A stretch of DNA of 64,000 bases, from contig NZ_RQFW01000019.1 in the NCBI RefSeq assembly GCF_004770145.1, positions 434,001-498,000 on the forward strand, in the 5' to 3' direction. The notes under the pieces were generated by a model. It saw nothing but the letters and a program-made list of their open reading frames with translations. It was not told where the DNA came from and made no database searches. This document shows, piece after piece, positions 1-8,937 of this stretch; position 1 is the first letter of the stretch; every line of letters starts with the position of its first letter. The position numbers and the translations under genes are program-made. This DNA comes from Leptospira bourretii (GTDB lineage: Bacteria; Spirochaetota; Leptospiria; Leptospirales; Leptospiraceae).

Positions 1-147
1 AGTTTCCTCTTTCTTTTCACCGTTAGTCACATAAACTCTGTTATTCGCAATTGAAAAATTGACAACAGAACTTCCGTTCACCGACTTAAATTCCGGATCA
101 CGGGTCATTCGACCGATTATAAGTACTTTGTTAAGATCGTTAGCCAT
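1..147 (-). CDS. ssb: Single-stranded DNA-binding protein, N-terminal part (cut by window edge)
   Basis: Reading leftwards from ATG at 147, 49 codons are visible, beginning MANDLNKVLIIGRMTRDPEF. This is the OB-fold start of bacterial SSB (N-x-V-x-L-I-G-R-x-T-x-D-P-E). The protein coats single-stranded DNA in replication, repair and recombination. The start overlaps the end of rpsF by 8 bases, so the two are translationally coupled in the usual rpsF-ssb order (rpsR normally follows, outside the window). The C-terminal acidic tail cannot be seen. Confidence 0.93.
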   Translation of the reverse strand, partial: MANDLNKVLIIGRMTRDPEFKSVNGSSVVNFSIANNRVYVTNGEKKEET

Positions 148-415
148 TGGCCCTGATTACTAGGGTTTTTAAGATGTTTGCATTGAGTTTAAACTCATGT
201 TCAATCTTTGCTACTTCTTGTGGGGCGCCAGAACACTTGATCAACGTAAAGTGACCTTGTTCGTCTTGTCCAACCGGATGCCAGAGTCTTTTAGAACCCC
301 AATCCTCTTCGCCTTGGATCGTGAAGTTGTATTTGGAGAGTAAGTCTTTGACTGCAGACTTCGTCTCTTCTACATTACCTTCACGAAGAATATTCGTGAT
401 TTCGTAGTTTCTCAT
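140..415 (-). CDS. rpsF: Small ribosomal subunit protein bS6
   Basis: A 91-residue protein starting MRNYEITNILREGNVEE, the typical bS6 N-terminus, with the ferredoxin-like bS6 length. It is a component of the 30S platform and partners bS18. The ATG at 415 is chosen because AGGAGA lies just upstream; an in-frame start further upstream (508) would add an unrelated basic leader. The gene overlaps ssb downstream. Its promoter must lie in 416-510, next to the divergent membrane-protein gene. Confidence 0.95.
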   Translation of the reverse strand: MRNYEITNILREGNVEETKSAVKDLLSKYNFTIQGEEDWGSKRLWHPVGQDEQGHFTLIKCSGAPQEVAKIEHEFKLNANILKTLVIRANG

Positions 416-507
416 ATTTCTCCTATGGGTATACCTACATAGAAACACTTGTAGGTAGAAGAATTTGTTAGTTTCCACTAGGGTTTTGCCAATGGGGCCT
501 TGGGTCA

Positions 508-1290
508 ATGGAATTTCTTCTTGGAGTTCCCAAACCCTTCCATTTCCATGTAATTTCTAACATTTTTATGGGTGAAAAATCAAATTTTCCAGAAGTTTGG
601 GGCCTCGGTCTTGGCCTATTTTTAGCACTTTATGCTGGTTTTCTAAACCACATCACTCCCAAAGAACCGGCTCTCGACAACCACTCCGGATTTGAATCCA
701 CCCTCCTCGGCCTTGAAATGGCAGAAACCCCTAAACAAGTCCAAGACCTAATCGGAATCCCTGACACCATTGATTTTTTCCATTTATCTGCGGAATATAG
801 AAAGGTTCACTATTTTGACTTTGGATTTATCTTTTGTTATTTGGCATTTTTAACATATACCGGGCATTATGCGGGAAGAAAGGTAAGACCCATATTTTTA
901 AAAATCTTTATGGGAATGGTTTTACTCCTTGTGATTGCGGGTTTTGCGGATCTAATCGAAAACATTTTAATCTTAAATGTTCTGGATGCAAAATCAGCGG
1001 AAGAGATGGCACCTTCTCTTGAATATTTAAAACCTACATCCCAACTCAAATGGTTTTGTTTATTCGGTTATGTGGCAATAGTTTCCGTTTACTTTTGGTT
1101 ATACGAAAAAAGTTGGATTTTACGAACGGCATCCGTTCTTTTTTTTACAGGATTTTTTTTGCAGTTGTTTTCGATTTACAAAACCAATTTGTTAGAACTT
1201 AGTTTTCCATTTTTTGCACTAGGGCTTACTTGCAGTTGGTTCCACTACGGTTTTAGTTTGGCCTTTAGTTCCTTATCCAAAAAAACATAA
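508..1290 (+). CDS. Multi-pass membrane protein of unknown function
   Basis: A 260-residue hydrophobic protein with about six predicted transmembrane segments, roughly residues 31-48, 107-124, 131-156, 178-198, 205-224 and 231-253. No catalytic motif or known family was recognised. The start is uncertain: neither ATG 508 nor ATG 568 has a clear ribosome-binding site. The 3' end overlaps the convergent CapA-like gene by 46 bases. Divergent from rpsF. An inner-membrane location is inferred from hydrophobicity alone. Confidence 0.65.
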   Translation: MEFLLGVPKPFHFHVISNIFMGEKSNFPEVWGLGLGLFLALYAGFLNHITPKEPALDNHSGFESTLLGLEMAETPKQVQDLIGIPDTIDFFHLSAEYRKVHYFDFGFIFCYLAFLTYTGHYAGRKVRPIFLKIFMGMVLLLVIAGFADLIENILILNVLDAKSAEEMAPSLEYLKPTSQLKWFCLFGYVAIVSVYFWLYEKSWILRTASVLFFTGFFLQLFSIYKTNLLELSFPFFALGLTCSWFHYGFSLAFSSLSKKT

Positions 1291-2393
1291 CCCCTACCCC
1301 CAGAAATCACAAGATCGGTTCCGAGTTGTTTACAGAGGATCGCATATTCTTTTAAAAAACTTTCTGCCTCTTTTGGACCTAAAGGAAAAAAATAATGATC
1401 TCCCGGAAGCGATTGGTGTTTTCCAAAAACAGGAACCACTTCCACAAACAAAAGTTTATCGCCATCAAAATGCAAAACCACAGAGATATTGTGTTTTAAA
1501 TATTGGTTTTTAGATCCAAAAAAAAAGTTACCGAGGGAATAAATTACCACACCTTTTGGAAATACTTCAATCCCTTGTGGGACATGAGGATGGTGTCCAA
1601 TGATCACCTGATAACCAGCACCTACCAAATATTTAGCGGCGTTCCGTTCCGTATCCATTGGAAGAGGGTTATATTCCACACCCCAATGAACCGAGAGAAT
1701 GTTTACTTGGTTTGGTTTTGTTTTTTTAACCAAACGTTCCGCCACTCCCACTCGAAAGTATGCTGCCCCCGGAGATTTGGTTCCCGAAAACAACCGAGTT
1801 TCACCAGTATCAGAAAAAGAAAAAATCCGATACTCGGTATTTTGTTTGGAAACCGTAATGGGAACCAAAGCCTCATCGGTATTTTTGCCTGCCCCTGTAT
1901 GACGAATTCCAAATTCATCTAACAACTCTAAGGTATCATAAAGTCCGTTTTCTCCGAAGTCCATGGTATGGTTATTTCCAAGAAAAACCCCATCGATCCC
2001 AAGCATTCGCAAAACCATCAAATCCCTTCTTTCCCCAAAAAACACATAGGATTTTCTTTGGTCAGCAGCCGGAGTTTTGTGAAGGATCGGAGTTTCTAAA
2101 TTGAGAAAACGGAAATCAAAGTTTTTCAAATAACTAGAAAAACTGCGAAAAGGAAAGTAAGGATCCTCACTTCGCATCGAATCCCTTACACCCCAATTGA
2201 ACATCACATCCCCACCAAACCATAATTTGGTGGATTTTGGATATTGGATGGTCTCTCCTGTTTCTGTTCGAAAATGGTAAAGGTTCTGAATGGGTAAATC
2301 CAGTTTTGGCTCTACCGATTCAGGAATATCTGCTCCCAATAAAAAAAAGGGTAAAACAAAAACAAAGGCTAAACAAATACGAAACAGATTCAT
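1245..2393 (-). CDS. CapA-family (PGA_cap) metallophosphatase-like protein
   Basis: 382 residues with an N-terminal signal segment (about 1-20), then the CapA/PgsA calcineurin-like fold. Visible motifs: GGDVMFNWGVRD (Asp62 metal ligand), an LNLETP segment, GNNHTMDFGENG (the Asn-His-x-x-Asp core), SVHWGVEYN and GHHPHVPQG (His ligands), and YSLGNF. Members are named for poly-gamma-glutamate capsule synthesis, but many are of unknown substrate; no capB/capC is nearby, so a polyglutamate role is not implied. It follows directly (TAA then ATG) the lipoprotein gene and belongs to a three-gene minus-strand operon with the TPR protein. Confidence 0.85.
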   Translation of the reverse strand: MNLFRICLAFVFVLPFFLLGADIPESVEPKLDLPIQNLYHFRTETGETIQYPKSTKLWFGGDVMFNWGVRDSMRSEDPYFPFRSFSSYLKNFDFRFLNLETPILHKTPAADQRKSYVFFGERRDLMVLRMLGIDGVFLGNNHTMDFGENGLYDTLELLDEFGIRHTGAGKNTDEALVPITVSKQNTEYRIFSFSDTGETRLFSGTKSPGAAYFRVGVAERLVKKTKPNQVNILSVHWGVEYNPLPMDTERNAAKYLVGAGYQVIIGHHPHVPQGIEVFPKGVVIYSLGNFFFGSKNQYLKHNISVVLHFDGDKLLFVEVVPVFGKHQSLPGDHYFFPLGPKEAESFLKEYAILCKQLGTDLVISGGRGYVFLDKELKAKLKP

Positions 2394-3182
2394 TTAAAAA
2401 CGAAATACGTTTGAAGGCACTTCCGTGATTTGTGATTTTTTGAGTTTAATTTGGATGAGGACGTTTTCCTTTTCAGTATCCAAACTAATGACTTTGGTGA
2501 TAATTTCCTTTGGTGGATGAATTTGTTCTGGTTTGGTTTTCACAAGAGCAATTGCTTTTAACCCACGTTTGACACTAACAAGTTCCAAACGGTCCAAATT
2601 CCCCGCTTTAAAAAAATACTCATACTCTCCATCGGCTTTGGATAGAGCAATCCTCGTATCATTTGTATTGAATTTTGCCTTTGGACTTTGGATTTCACCG
2701 ATGTATGCGCCTGTCAAATATTCATAAATGACAGGGAAAGGGATCGCAAATTTTTTACCCGTGTTTGGATCTTGGATGAGGATGTCTCCCATCGGCAAGG
2801 TTTGGATTTCCTTTGTACTAGTTGGTTTGATTTGGATTTGGTTTGGGCCTGCAATGAGTTCAGTAAAAACCATTCCAAAAAAACTATCCATGAGTTGGAT
2901 TTTGATCTGTTTGGAATCTTTAGAAAAATAGAGTTTCCCATCCAAAGATACATTCTCTTTTTTCGGAACAAAGGTTTGGATCTGCATGGAAAACTCAGAT
3001 TTAAAACTTTGGAATTCGGTTTGTTTTTCTAAAATTTCTTTGAGTAAGGTTTTGGATTCTCCCTCTTTCGCTGAAATATATTTTTCTTTGTCTCTTCCGA
3101 TGAAATTAGGATCCTCTACTTCAGTTGACTGACAAGAGATGATCAAAAATAAAACGCTAAAGAGGATGGTATTTCCTTTCAT
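2394..3182 (-). CDS. Lipoprotein with LolA/LolB-like character
   Basis: 262 residues. The N-terminus has a hydrophobic stretch ending FLIISC, a spirochaete-type lipobox with Cys17 as the likely lipidated residue. The rest is beta-rich with alternating hydrophobic strands (for example FSMQIQTFV, KLYFSKDSKQIKIQLM), which suggests a half-barrel lipid-binding fold like LolA/LolB; this is inference from pattern, not a motif. Starts 4 bases inside the end of the TPR gene (ATGA coupling) and is followed immediately by the CapA-like gene. Confidence 0.75.
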   Translation of the reverse strand: MKGNTILFSVLFLIISCQSTEVEDPNFIGRDKEKYISAKEGESKTLLKEILEKQTEFQSFKSEFSMQIQTFVPKKENVSLDGKLYFSKDSKQIKIQLMDSFFGMVFTELIAGPNQIQIKPTSTKEIQTLPMGDILIQDPNTGKKFAIPFPVIYEYLTGAYIGEIQSPKAKFNTNDTRIALSKADGEYEYFFKAGNLDRLELVSVKRGLKAIALVKTKPEQIHPPKEIITKVISLDTEKENVLIQIKLKKSQITEVPSNVFRF

Positions 3183-5179
3183 TCTGAAATTTCCTTTTGT
3201 ACTTTTTTAATTTTTGCGATTAAGTCTTTATTTGGCTCTGATTTTGATTTTGATTCTGAAAGTTTAAAAAATTGAAGCGCATTGACTGGATCCTTTTTGG
3301 CCAAATACACATCGCCCAAATGTTCATAAATCACAGGATCTTCAAATCCTCGTTCCAATGCCAATGAAGCAGCAAAATTCAAATGGAGTAAGGCTCGATT
3401 AAAATCTTTTTTCCGAAACAATACCCAACCCAAACTATCCTGGTAAGCAGGATTGTCTGGTTCCAAAGACACTGCTTGGCTTAGAAGTTTATTTGCTTCT
3501 TCGGGATTGATGTCTTTTTCTGCATACAGATATCCCAAATAATTCATTGCATTCGAAGCATTGGGATTGAGTGAAAGTGTAGTTTTTAAATCTGCTTCCA
3601 CTTCGCTAAACTTTTTTAATTTATCAAAAGCTGTGGCGCGATAAAAATAATAATTATAATTATTTGGATCTAGTTTGATGGCATCAGTAAAATCTTGTAC
3701 ACTTTCTTTGTATTTTGCCAACTGGAAATAAGTTAGACCTCTCAAATATAAATGAGTGGAAGTTGGATTTTCTTTGATTGTATCAGATAAAATAGAAACT
3801 GAGAGAGATTCTTTTTTTAAGTTCCCCTGTAAGTAAAGATAAGCCAATCGAAACCGCAACCGAAACTTTTTATCGGTTTGTTCTGTAAGCTTAAGAGCTT
3901 CTTTGGTCGACTTGACCGCATGGTTCCACAATCCAATCATCTCTTGGCAGGATGAAATTTTTTCGAAATACAAAGATTTTTCTTCGCTGGCATTTTCCTT
4001 TGTTTCAATTCGGGAAAGGCCTTTTCGTAATATTTTTTCTGCTGTAAGGTATTGTCTATACTCGAATGCATATTGGGCTGTGTCCGCATTTAATACTTCG
4101 TATTCGGGAATGTTTTCTTTTTCGGCCAATTCCAAAAGAGCAATCCGAGGAGATAACCTTCCTGGATTTTCTTGGATATAAGCCTTTAGTTTTGTTTCTA
4201 ACCCAAGTTTTGATCCCGAAATCAATCGATCCAACAAATAGACAATTCCCTCTTTTGGAATTTTTTTCTCTTTTTTTAAGGTCGCAAAATAAATGGGAGC
4301 TGTGTCTCGAGAATCCATAAAATAAATTTCTGCGAGCATATGAGAGGCATCAATGTCTCTGGGATTTTTTTCTCGAATCTGTTCCAGGTAAATTCGGCAA
4401 TTTTTAAAATCACCTAACACAAAATAGATTTGTGCCAATCGAAACAAAACTTCCATATCATTTTTATAAACATTTGTATATTCGCTATAACGTTTGATGG
4501 AAATTTTTGGATGATCTAATTTATAATTAAGTTCGCCCAGAGCTTTTGCTGTAAGGTATTTGTATTTGGAATGGTTGTCTCTTCTTTCAATGACAAAGGA
4601 AAGTGCAGTGTAGTATAAAATAGACTGGTTCCAAAGTTTTCTTTCGAAATTCAAATTTCCGAGTAAATACAAAAAGTCAGGGTCGTTCGGAAACTTGTGG
4701 AGGGAATTTTCCAAAACTTCCGATGCCTTTGCTAGTTCTCCTTGCCGAATTCGAATCCTTGTTTGCAAAAGAACCAGGTCTTTTGATACATCCGGTGATT
4801 TGCCAATAGATTTTTCCGACCATTCCCAAGCCTGGTCCAAAACTCCTAGTTCCAAATAATTCAAAGCCAATGTTTCCGAACTAAGAGCGCTTGGTTCTTT
4901 GCCAACTTCCAACAAACATTTGTGGTAAGAATCCAGAAAAGAAACAGAACGTTCAAAGGAAAGTTTGGATTCTTCTGTTTTGCGCCTTTGGGCTGCCTGA
5001 AACCCATCCACCTGTTCTCTGAGAGCCCGAGAGAGGAGAAACTCTGATGGTACTCCAGGATCTAACGTAGAACATTCTTTGGTTCTTGTCCCAGGTTCGG
5101 TGGCAAACAGAGAAAGAGAGAGAAAACAAAAGAAAACAAAGAGGAAGGGACGGTTTACAGTTTTAATTGCTTGAAACAT
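3179..5179 (-). CDS. Secreted TPR-repeat protein
   Basis: 666 residues with a signal peptide (residues about 1-27, ending LSLFATE) and tandem tetratricopeptide repeats covering most of the chain. Clear units near the C-terminus carry the TPR spacing of small residues, for example LGYLYAEKDINPEEANKLL and LGWVLFRKKDFNRALLHL. Likely a periplasmic scaffold protein. First gene of the operon with the lipoprotein and CapA-like protein, so a shared envelope function is plausible. Its start is almost back to back with the divergent gene at 5218. Confidence 0.82.
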   Translation of the reverse strand: MFQAIKTVNRPFLFVFFCFLSLSLFATEPGTRTKECSTLDPGVPSEFLLSRALREQVDGFQAAQRRKTEESKLSFERSVSFLDSYHKCLLEVGKEPSALSSETLALNYLELGVLDQAWEWSEKSIGKSPDVSKDLVLLQTRIRIRQGELAKASEVLENSLHKFPNDPDFLYLLGNLNFERKLWNQSILYYTALSFVIERRDNHSKYKYLTAKALGELNYKLDHPKISIKRYSEYTNVYKNDMEVLFRLAQIYFVLGDFKNCRIYLEQIREKNPRDIDASHMLAEIYFMDSRDTAPIYFATLKKEKKIPKEGIVYLLDRLISGSKLGLETKLKAYIQENPGRLSPRIALLELAEKENIPEYEVLNADTAQYAFEYRQYLTAEKILRKGLSRIETKENASEEKSLYFEKISSCQEMIGLWNHAVKSTKEALKLTEQTDKKFRLRFRLAYLYLQGNLKKESLSVSILSDTIKENPTSTHLYLRGLTYFQLAKYKESVQDFTDAIKLDPNNYNYYFYRATAFDKLKKFSEVEADLKTTLSLNPNASNAMNYLGYLYAEKDINPEEANKLLSQAVSLEPDNPAYQDSLGWVLFRKKDFNRALLHLNFAASLALERGFEDPVIYEHLGDVYLAKKDPVNALQFFKLSESKSKSEPNKDLIAKIKKVQKEISE

Positions 5180-5217
5180 TAGTAGATTCCGGCAACGATC
5201 GGGAACAGGGAAAATCC

Positions 5218-6474
5218 TTGAACCAAATCTTCCGAGAAAATTTAAAATACATCCTGGCCGTTCTCATCGTGTGGGCAATCACTTTCCCATGGATTCTGAG
5301 AAACAAGGACACCATCCTTGCCAAATTCACCCTCGCTTACAATTCGTTTTTTGGTTATCCCAATCCCCGGATTGCGCACCAACTCATCGCCAAAGGGGAT
5401 GCAGTCCTTGATGGTAGAAAAGAGGGAGGAACAGATATCCTCCAAACCATAGGCCAGTTCTTTAGTTCGGAAGAAAATACCAAAGGCTCCATTTTGCCTT
5501 TGGATTTGGCTCTTATGGAAAAAGCCTGTTTGTATTTCCGAAGCAAAGAACATGTGGAAGATCATTTTTTAGAGCTCACCTGGAGAGAAAAAGCCAAAGA
5601 TTGGGGCTCTCCCCTCTTCCTAAGAATGGCACCTCAAGGAGAACTCACCCTCGGGCCCAATCCCAAAGACTATTGGAATTCTCATATTGAGGCAGTTTTG
5701 ACTGCTCTTGACTACTACAAACGAGCGTTACGTTTTTCAGGACCAGAACTCCTTGCCCCAAAAAAAATTGAATCCGTTGCATGGGCAAGTTGTCGCCCAA
5801 GTGAAATCCTACTCGGTTACAAAACACATATGTTGGAAACAGAAAGTTTTGTTTTAAAGAAATTAACCGAATTAGAAAAAGTCCCAAGTGGACTCAGTGC
5901 CGTTCAAAAAAGAACTGTAGTTTTATCTTCCATCAAACGCAGCGATTTTTCTGAAGTTTCTGCAAACGATTATTTAGAATCACTTCTCAGACAAATTTTA
6001 TTAACAGGAATGAAAAACTTTTCTCCCAGAGAAATGGATGATATTTATGAAAGGATCATTTACTTTGTTGGTGCAGATGAAAGGGAGTATTTAAAATTTA
6101 AATTCCGCCGGGCTGAATTGTTTTTTCAACTGGGTAGAGAAGAAGAAACCTATTACAAACGTGCGGCAACTGAATTCAAAGAAGCTGCCAATATCCAACT
6201 TGCTTCAGAAATTGAAGATATCAATGTTCCTGCACTTCTCGTTCATGAATTTGAATCGAAAATGAAAGAAGCGGAATCTTATCACAAACTCAAAGAAAAT
6301 TCCAAAAGTTTGACGATCCTTGATGCCCTAAAACCAAAACTTCGAAATGTCGATGAACGAAGCGTAGGTGGAAAAAAAGACGATATTCTAAAATCATATC
6401 ATAATTTAACTAGATCCGTCCTTCGCAAACTGGGTCGCTACGAAGAAGCAGATGAAATCCCATTTAACGAATGA
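5218..6474 (+). CDS. Membrane-anchored protein of unknown function, helical-repeat type
   Basis: 418 residues from TTG 5218, which has AGGGA about seven bases upstream; an in-frame TTG at 5167 would run into the divergent gene. One N-terminal transmembrane segment (about residues 12-27, LAVLIVWAITFPW) is followed by a long alpha-helical region with TPR-like helices near the C-terminus (KEAESYHKLKENSKSLTIL). No enzymatic motif seen. It overlaps the next gene by 23 bases and opens the cluster NifS-like / CHAT / secreted protein / sigma factor. Confidence 0.7.
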   Translation: MNQIFRENLKYILAVLIVWAITFPWILRNKDTILAKFTLAYNSFFGYPNPRIAHQLIAKGDAVLDGRKEGGTDILQTIGQFFSSEENTKGSILPLDLALMEKACLYFRSKEHVEDHFLELTWREKAKDWGSPLFLRMAPQGELTLGPNPKDYWNSHIEAVLTALDYYKRALRFSGPELLAPKKIESVAWASCRPSEILLGYKTHMLETESFVLKKLTELEKVPSGLSAVQKRTVVLSSIKRSDFSEVSANDYLESLLRQILLTGMKNFSPREMDDIYERIIYFVGADEREYLKFKFRRAELFFQLGREEETYYKRAATEFKEAANIQLASEIEDINVPALLVHEFESKMKEAESYHKLKENSKSLTILDALKPKLRNVDERSVGGKKDDILKSYHNLTRSVLRKLGRYEEADEIPFNE

Positions 6475-7597
6475 AATAAAATATTTTGATTACAATGCCA
6501 CACACCCACCTTTTGCAGAAATTCTGGAATCCTGCTTGGCAACGTATCTCTCTGAGTTTTACAATCCATCTGGGATCACCAGGTATTCCTTAAAAAACCA
6601 AGGAAAAATCGAACAAACAAGAAAGTATTTAGTTACCCTAACGGGAGGTAATGAAAAACAATTTGTTTTTTCTGCCACAGGAACAGAAGCAAACTATTTA
6701 CTCATCCAAAGTCTACGTGTTTTGTATCCCAACTTAGATTCCTTAATCGTTTCCCCTTTTGAACATTCTAGTATGTATGCGGCCTTAGAATCATATGGTT
6801 TTAGCGCTGACTTAATCAAAACTGATCAATCTGGGATCATTGACATTCAAAATTTGGAAAAAAAACTAAAAGAAAATCCAAGGCCTGTGGTTTGCCTTTA
6901 TGCAGGAAACGAAACTGGGGTCATCCAACCAGCTGAAGAAATTTCAAAACTCACCAAAAAATATGGGCAACTTTTTTATAGTGATCTAATGCAAGGTTTT
7001 TGCAAAGTTTACCTCAACTTTTCATTGTTTGATGGTTATACATTTTCTGGCCATAAAATTGGTGCGGGAATGGGTGCCGCTGTTACCTATTTACCAAATG
7101 CAGATACAAACTTTCGTGTGTTTGGTGGCGGAAACCAAGAAAATGATCACAGAGCTGGAACAGAAAATACATTTGCCATCGAATGTTTAAATAAAGTTTC
7201 AAAATTCCAATTGGAACATTTAGAAGAGAAAAACAAACGACTTCAGTTATATCAATCTATGATCGAAACATCTTTAGAAGAAATGGGTTGTATCATCATT
7301 GCAAAAAACTCAAGACGACTTCCGAATACAACTTTTCTCATTTTACCCATCCAAGCCGTAGATTTCTTTTTATTAGGAATGGAAGAAAAAGGAATTTTAG
7401 TTTCTACGGGAAGTTCTTGTAAATCCCGAGCAAGAGAAGCCTCAAAATCTCTTCTTCATATGGGCTACACAGAAGAGGAAGCCTTACGTTCTATTCGTAT
7501 CTCCACTGGATATTTTACAACCAAAGAAGACGTAGAACAGTTGTTATCGAGAGCAAAGGAATTAATCCAAAAATTCCAGTCCATTGAAGTCCCATGA
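6452..7597 (+). CDS. NifS/IscS-like class V aminotransferase (cysteine desulfurase family)
   Basis: 381 residues with the full fold-type I PLP layout: YFDYNATHPP at the N-terminus, SATGTEAN (phosphate loop), HSS near 105, NETGVIQP near 153, Asp178 and Gln181, SGHKIGAG with the PLP-lysine K202, and a C-terminal GSSCKSRAREAS loop with Cys323 where the persulfide cysteine sits. The family transfers sulfur from cysteine. No iscU, iscA or tRNA-thiolation gene is adjacent; instead it is ATGA-coupled to a CHAT protease gene, so a dedicated rather than general Fe-S role is possible (inference). Confidence 0.88.
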   Translation: MKSHLTNEIKYFDYNATHPPFAEILESCLATYLSEFYNPSGITRYSLKNQGKIEQTRKYLVTLTGGNEKQFVFSATGTEANYLLIQSLRVLYPNLDSLIVSPFEHSSMYAALESYGFSADLIKTDQSGIIDIQNLEKKLKENPRPVVCLYAGNETGVIQPAEEISKLTKKYGQLFYSDLMQGFCKVYLNFSLFDGYTFSGHKIGAGMGAAVTYLPNADTNFRVFGGGNQENDHRAGTENTFAIECLNKVSKFQLEHLEEKNKRLQLYQSMIETSLEEMGCIIIAKNSRRLPNTTFLILPIQAVDFFLLGMEEKGILVSTGSSCKSRAREASKSLLHMGYTEEEALRSIRISTGYFTTKEDVEQLLSRAKELIQKFQSIEVP

Positions 7598-8937
7598 AAC
7601 TTAGAATTATCGCAAAATATTCCAGAGAAGAATTCGCCGATGGAGAATGTATTTGGGAAGAAAAACAAGACCAATTTGGAACTGTGGAAAAAACAACCAA
7701 GTTCTCCGGTAAACTCCTCAGCGAATTTTTAAAAGATTGGGCTCTATTTGTCGAAAGAGTTCTTTCACAAAATCCCACAAATGAAGAATTCTTAGAAAAA
7801 TTAGGGAAAAAATCGGATAGTCTGGAACAAATTGTTTTTGGGAAAACACTCCCCTTTTGGCGTTATCCCGGATTTCCCGATTCCATCCAACTCCTCATTG
7901 ATCCTGAATTTTCCCCCATCCCTTGGGAAATTTTACGCACACACAAAGGTTTTTTATTCCAAGACAAAGATTACCGAAGAGGAATCAGAATCGACACAAT
8001 CCAAAAAGAAAACAAACAAAAAACAAATTCCGTTTTACTTGTTTGTAATCCAGTTAAACCCAACTTAATTGCGACTGTAAAAGAAGAATGTGCGATCCTT
8101 TTTCCTATTTTGGAAAAAAAACTAAACTTGAGGATTTTAAAAGAAAATCATTTAACAAGGGTAAGGCTAATTGAAGAAATTGGTTCTGTAAAGTATCTAC
8201 ACTATGCAGGCCATACGGAAAAAAACGGAATTCCACTGGGTGCAAACGACTTTTTATATTCCAAAGAAATAGCAGAACATTCTTTTACCAATTTAGATCT
8301 TGTTTTTTTCAACAGCTGTCACTCTTCTTTTGACTCTATCGAACATTCAGGCTTAACCACGAGTTTTTTAAAAGCTGGCGCCAAGGAAGTCATAGGGTTT
8401 CTTTTCCCAGTGGAATCTAACTTAGCTAAGAGCATTGGAATCAAATTCTGGGACTCTTTTTTAAAATCAAAAAGTTCCCACAAATCCTTAGCAAAAATTA
8501 GAAAAACATTATATAATGGAACTTCAAAAGAGATCATAACGGCAATTAGCTTAGTCCATTTTTCAACACAAATACCCAAACGTAAGTTTGGTCAAATTGC
8601 GGGCATAACGTTTGTTTTATTGTTTTTATTTTTTTGTATTGTTTTTTTAGGTAAAAAGAAGGAGCCTATCAAGGTAGAGAGTTTTGAAATCCAAAATACG
8701 CCCAAGGTAGAATCTAAAAAACCAAAAGAAGATATTGCCGCTGCCAAGGATCCGATTTTACTTCAAATCTCTCATTTAAAAAATTCAGAATTCCGCAAAA
8801 TGGCTCTTCAGTTTTTAAACACCAAACATGAATTTTTAGATGATTCTCAAAAAAGAGAACTATTAGAATCCATTTTATCAAACGGTACCTCTGAAGAAAA
8901 AATGTATTATGAGTTCAAAACCAGGAGCGGATTTTGA
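7594..8937 (+). CDS. Membrane-anchored CHAT-domain (caspase-like) protease
   Basis: 447 residues. CHAT hallmarks: PIPWEILR near 108-115, the histidine box YLHYAGH with likely catalytic His207, and LVFFNSCHSS with likely catalytic Cys242, followed by the conserved FLKAGAKEVIGFLFPV segment. After the protease domain comes one transmembrane segment (about 334-352) and a charged C-terminal tail of about 95 residues, presumably periplasmic. CHAT proteases are clan CD cysteine peptidases, often in regulated-proteolysis or defence circuits. ATGA overlap upstream and TTGA overlap downstream show tight coupling with the NifS-like enzyme and the secreted protein. Confidence 0.88.
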   Translation: MKLRIIAKYSREEFADGECIWEEKQDQFGTVEKTTKFSGKLLSEFLKDWALFVERVLSQNPTNEEFLEKLGKKSDSLEQIVFGKTLPFWRYPGFPDSIQLLIDPEFSPIPWEILRTHKGFLFQDKDYRRGIRIDTIQKENKQKTNSVLLVCNPVKPNLIATVKEECAILFPILEKKLNLRILKENHLTRVRLIEEIGSVKYLHYAGHTEKNGIPLGANDFLYSKEIAEHSFTNLDLVFFNSCHSSFDSIEHSGLTTSFLKAGAKEVIGFLFPVESNLAKSIGIKFWDSFLKSKSSHKSLAKIRKTLYNGTSKEIITAISLVHFSTQIPKRKFGQIAGITFVLLFLFFCIVFLGKKKEPIKVESFEIQNTPKVESKKPKEDIAAAKDPILLQISHLKNSEFRKMALQFLNTKHEFLDDSQKRELLESILSNGTSEEKMYYEFKTRSGF

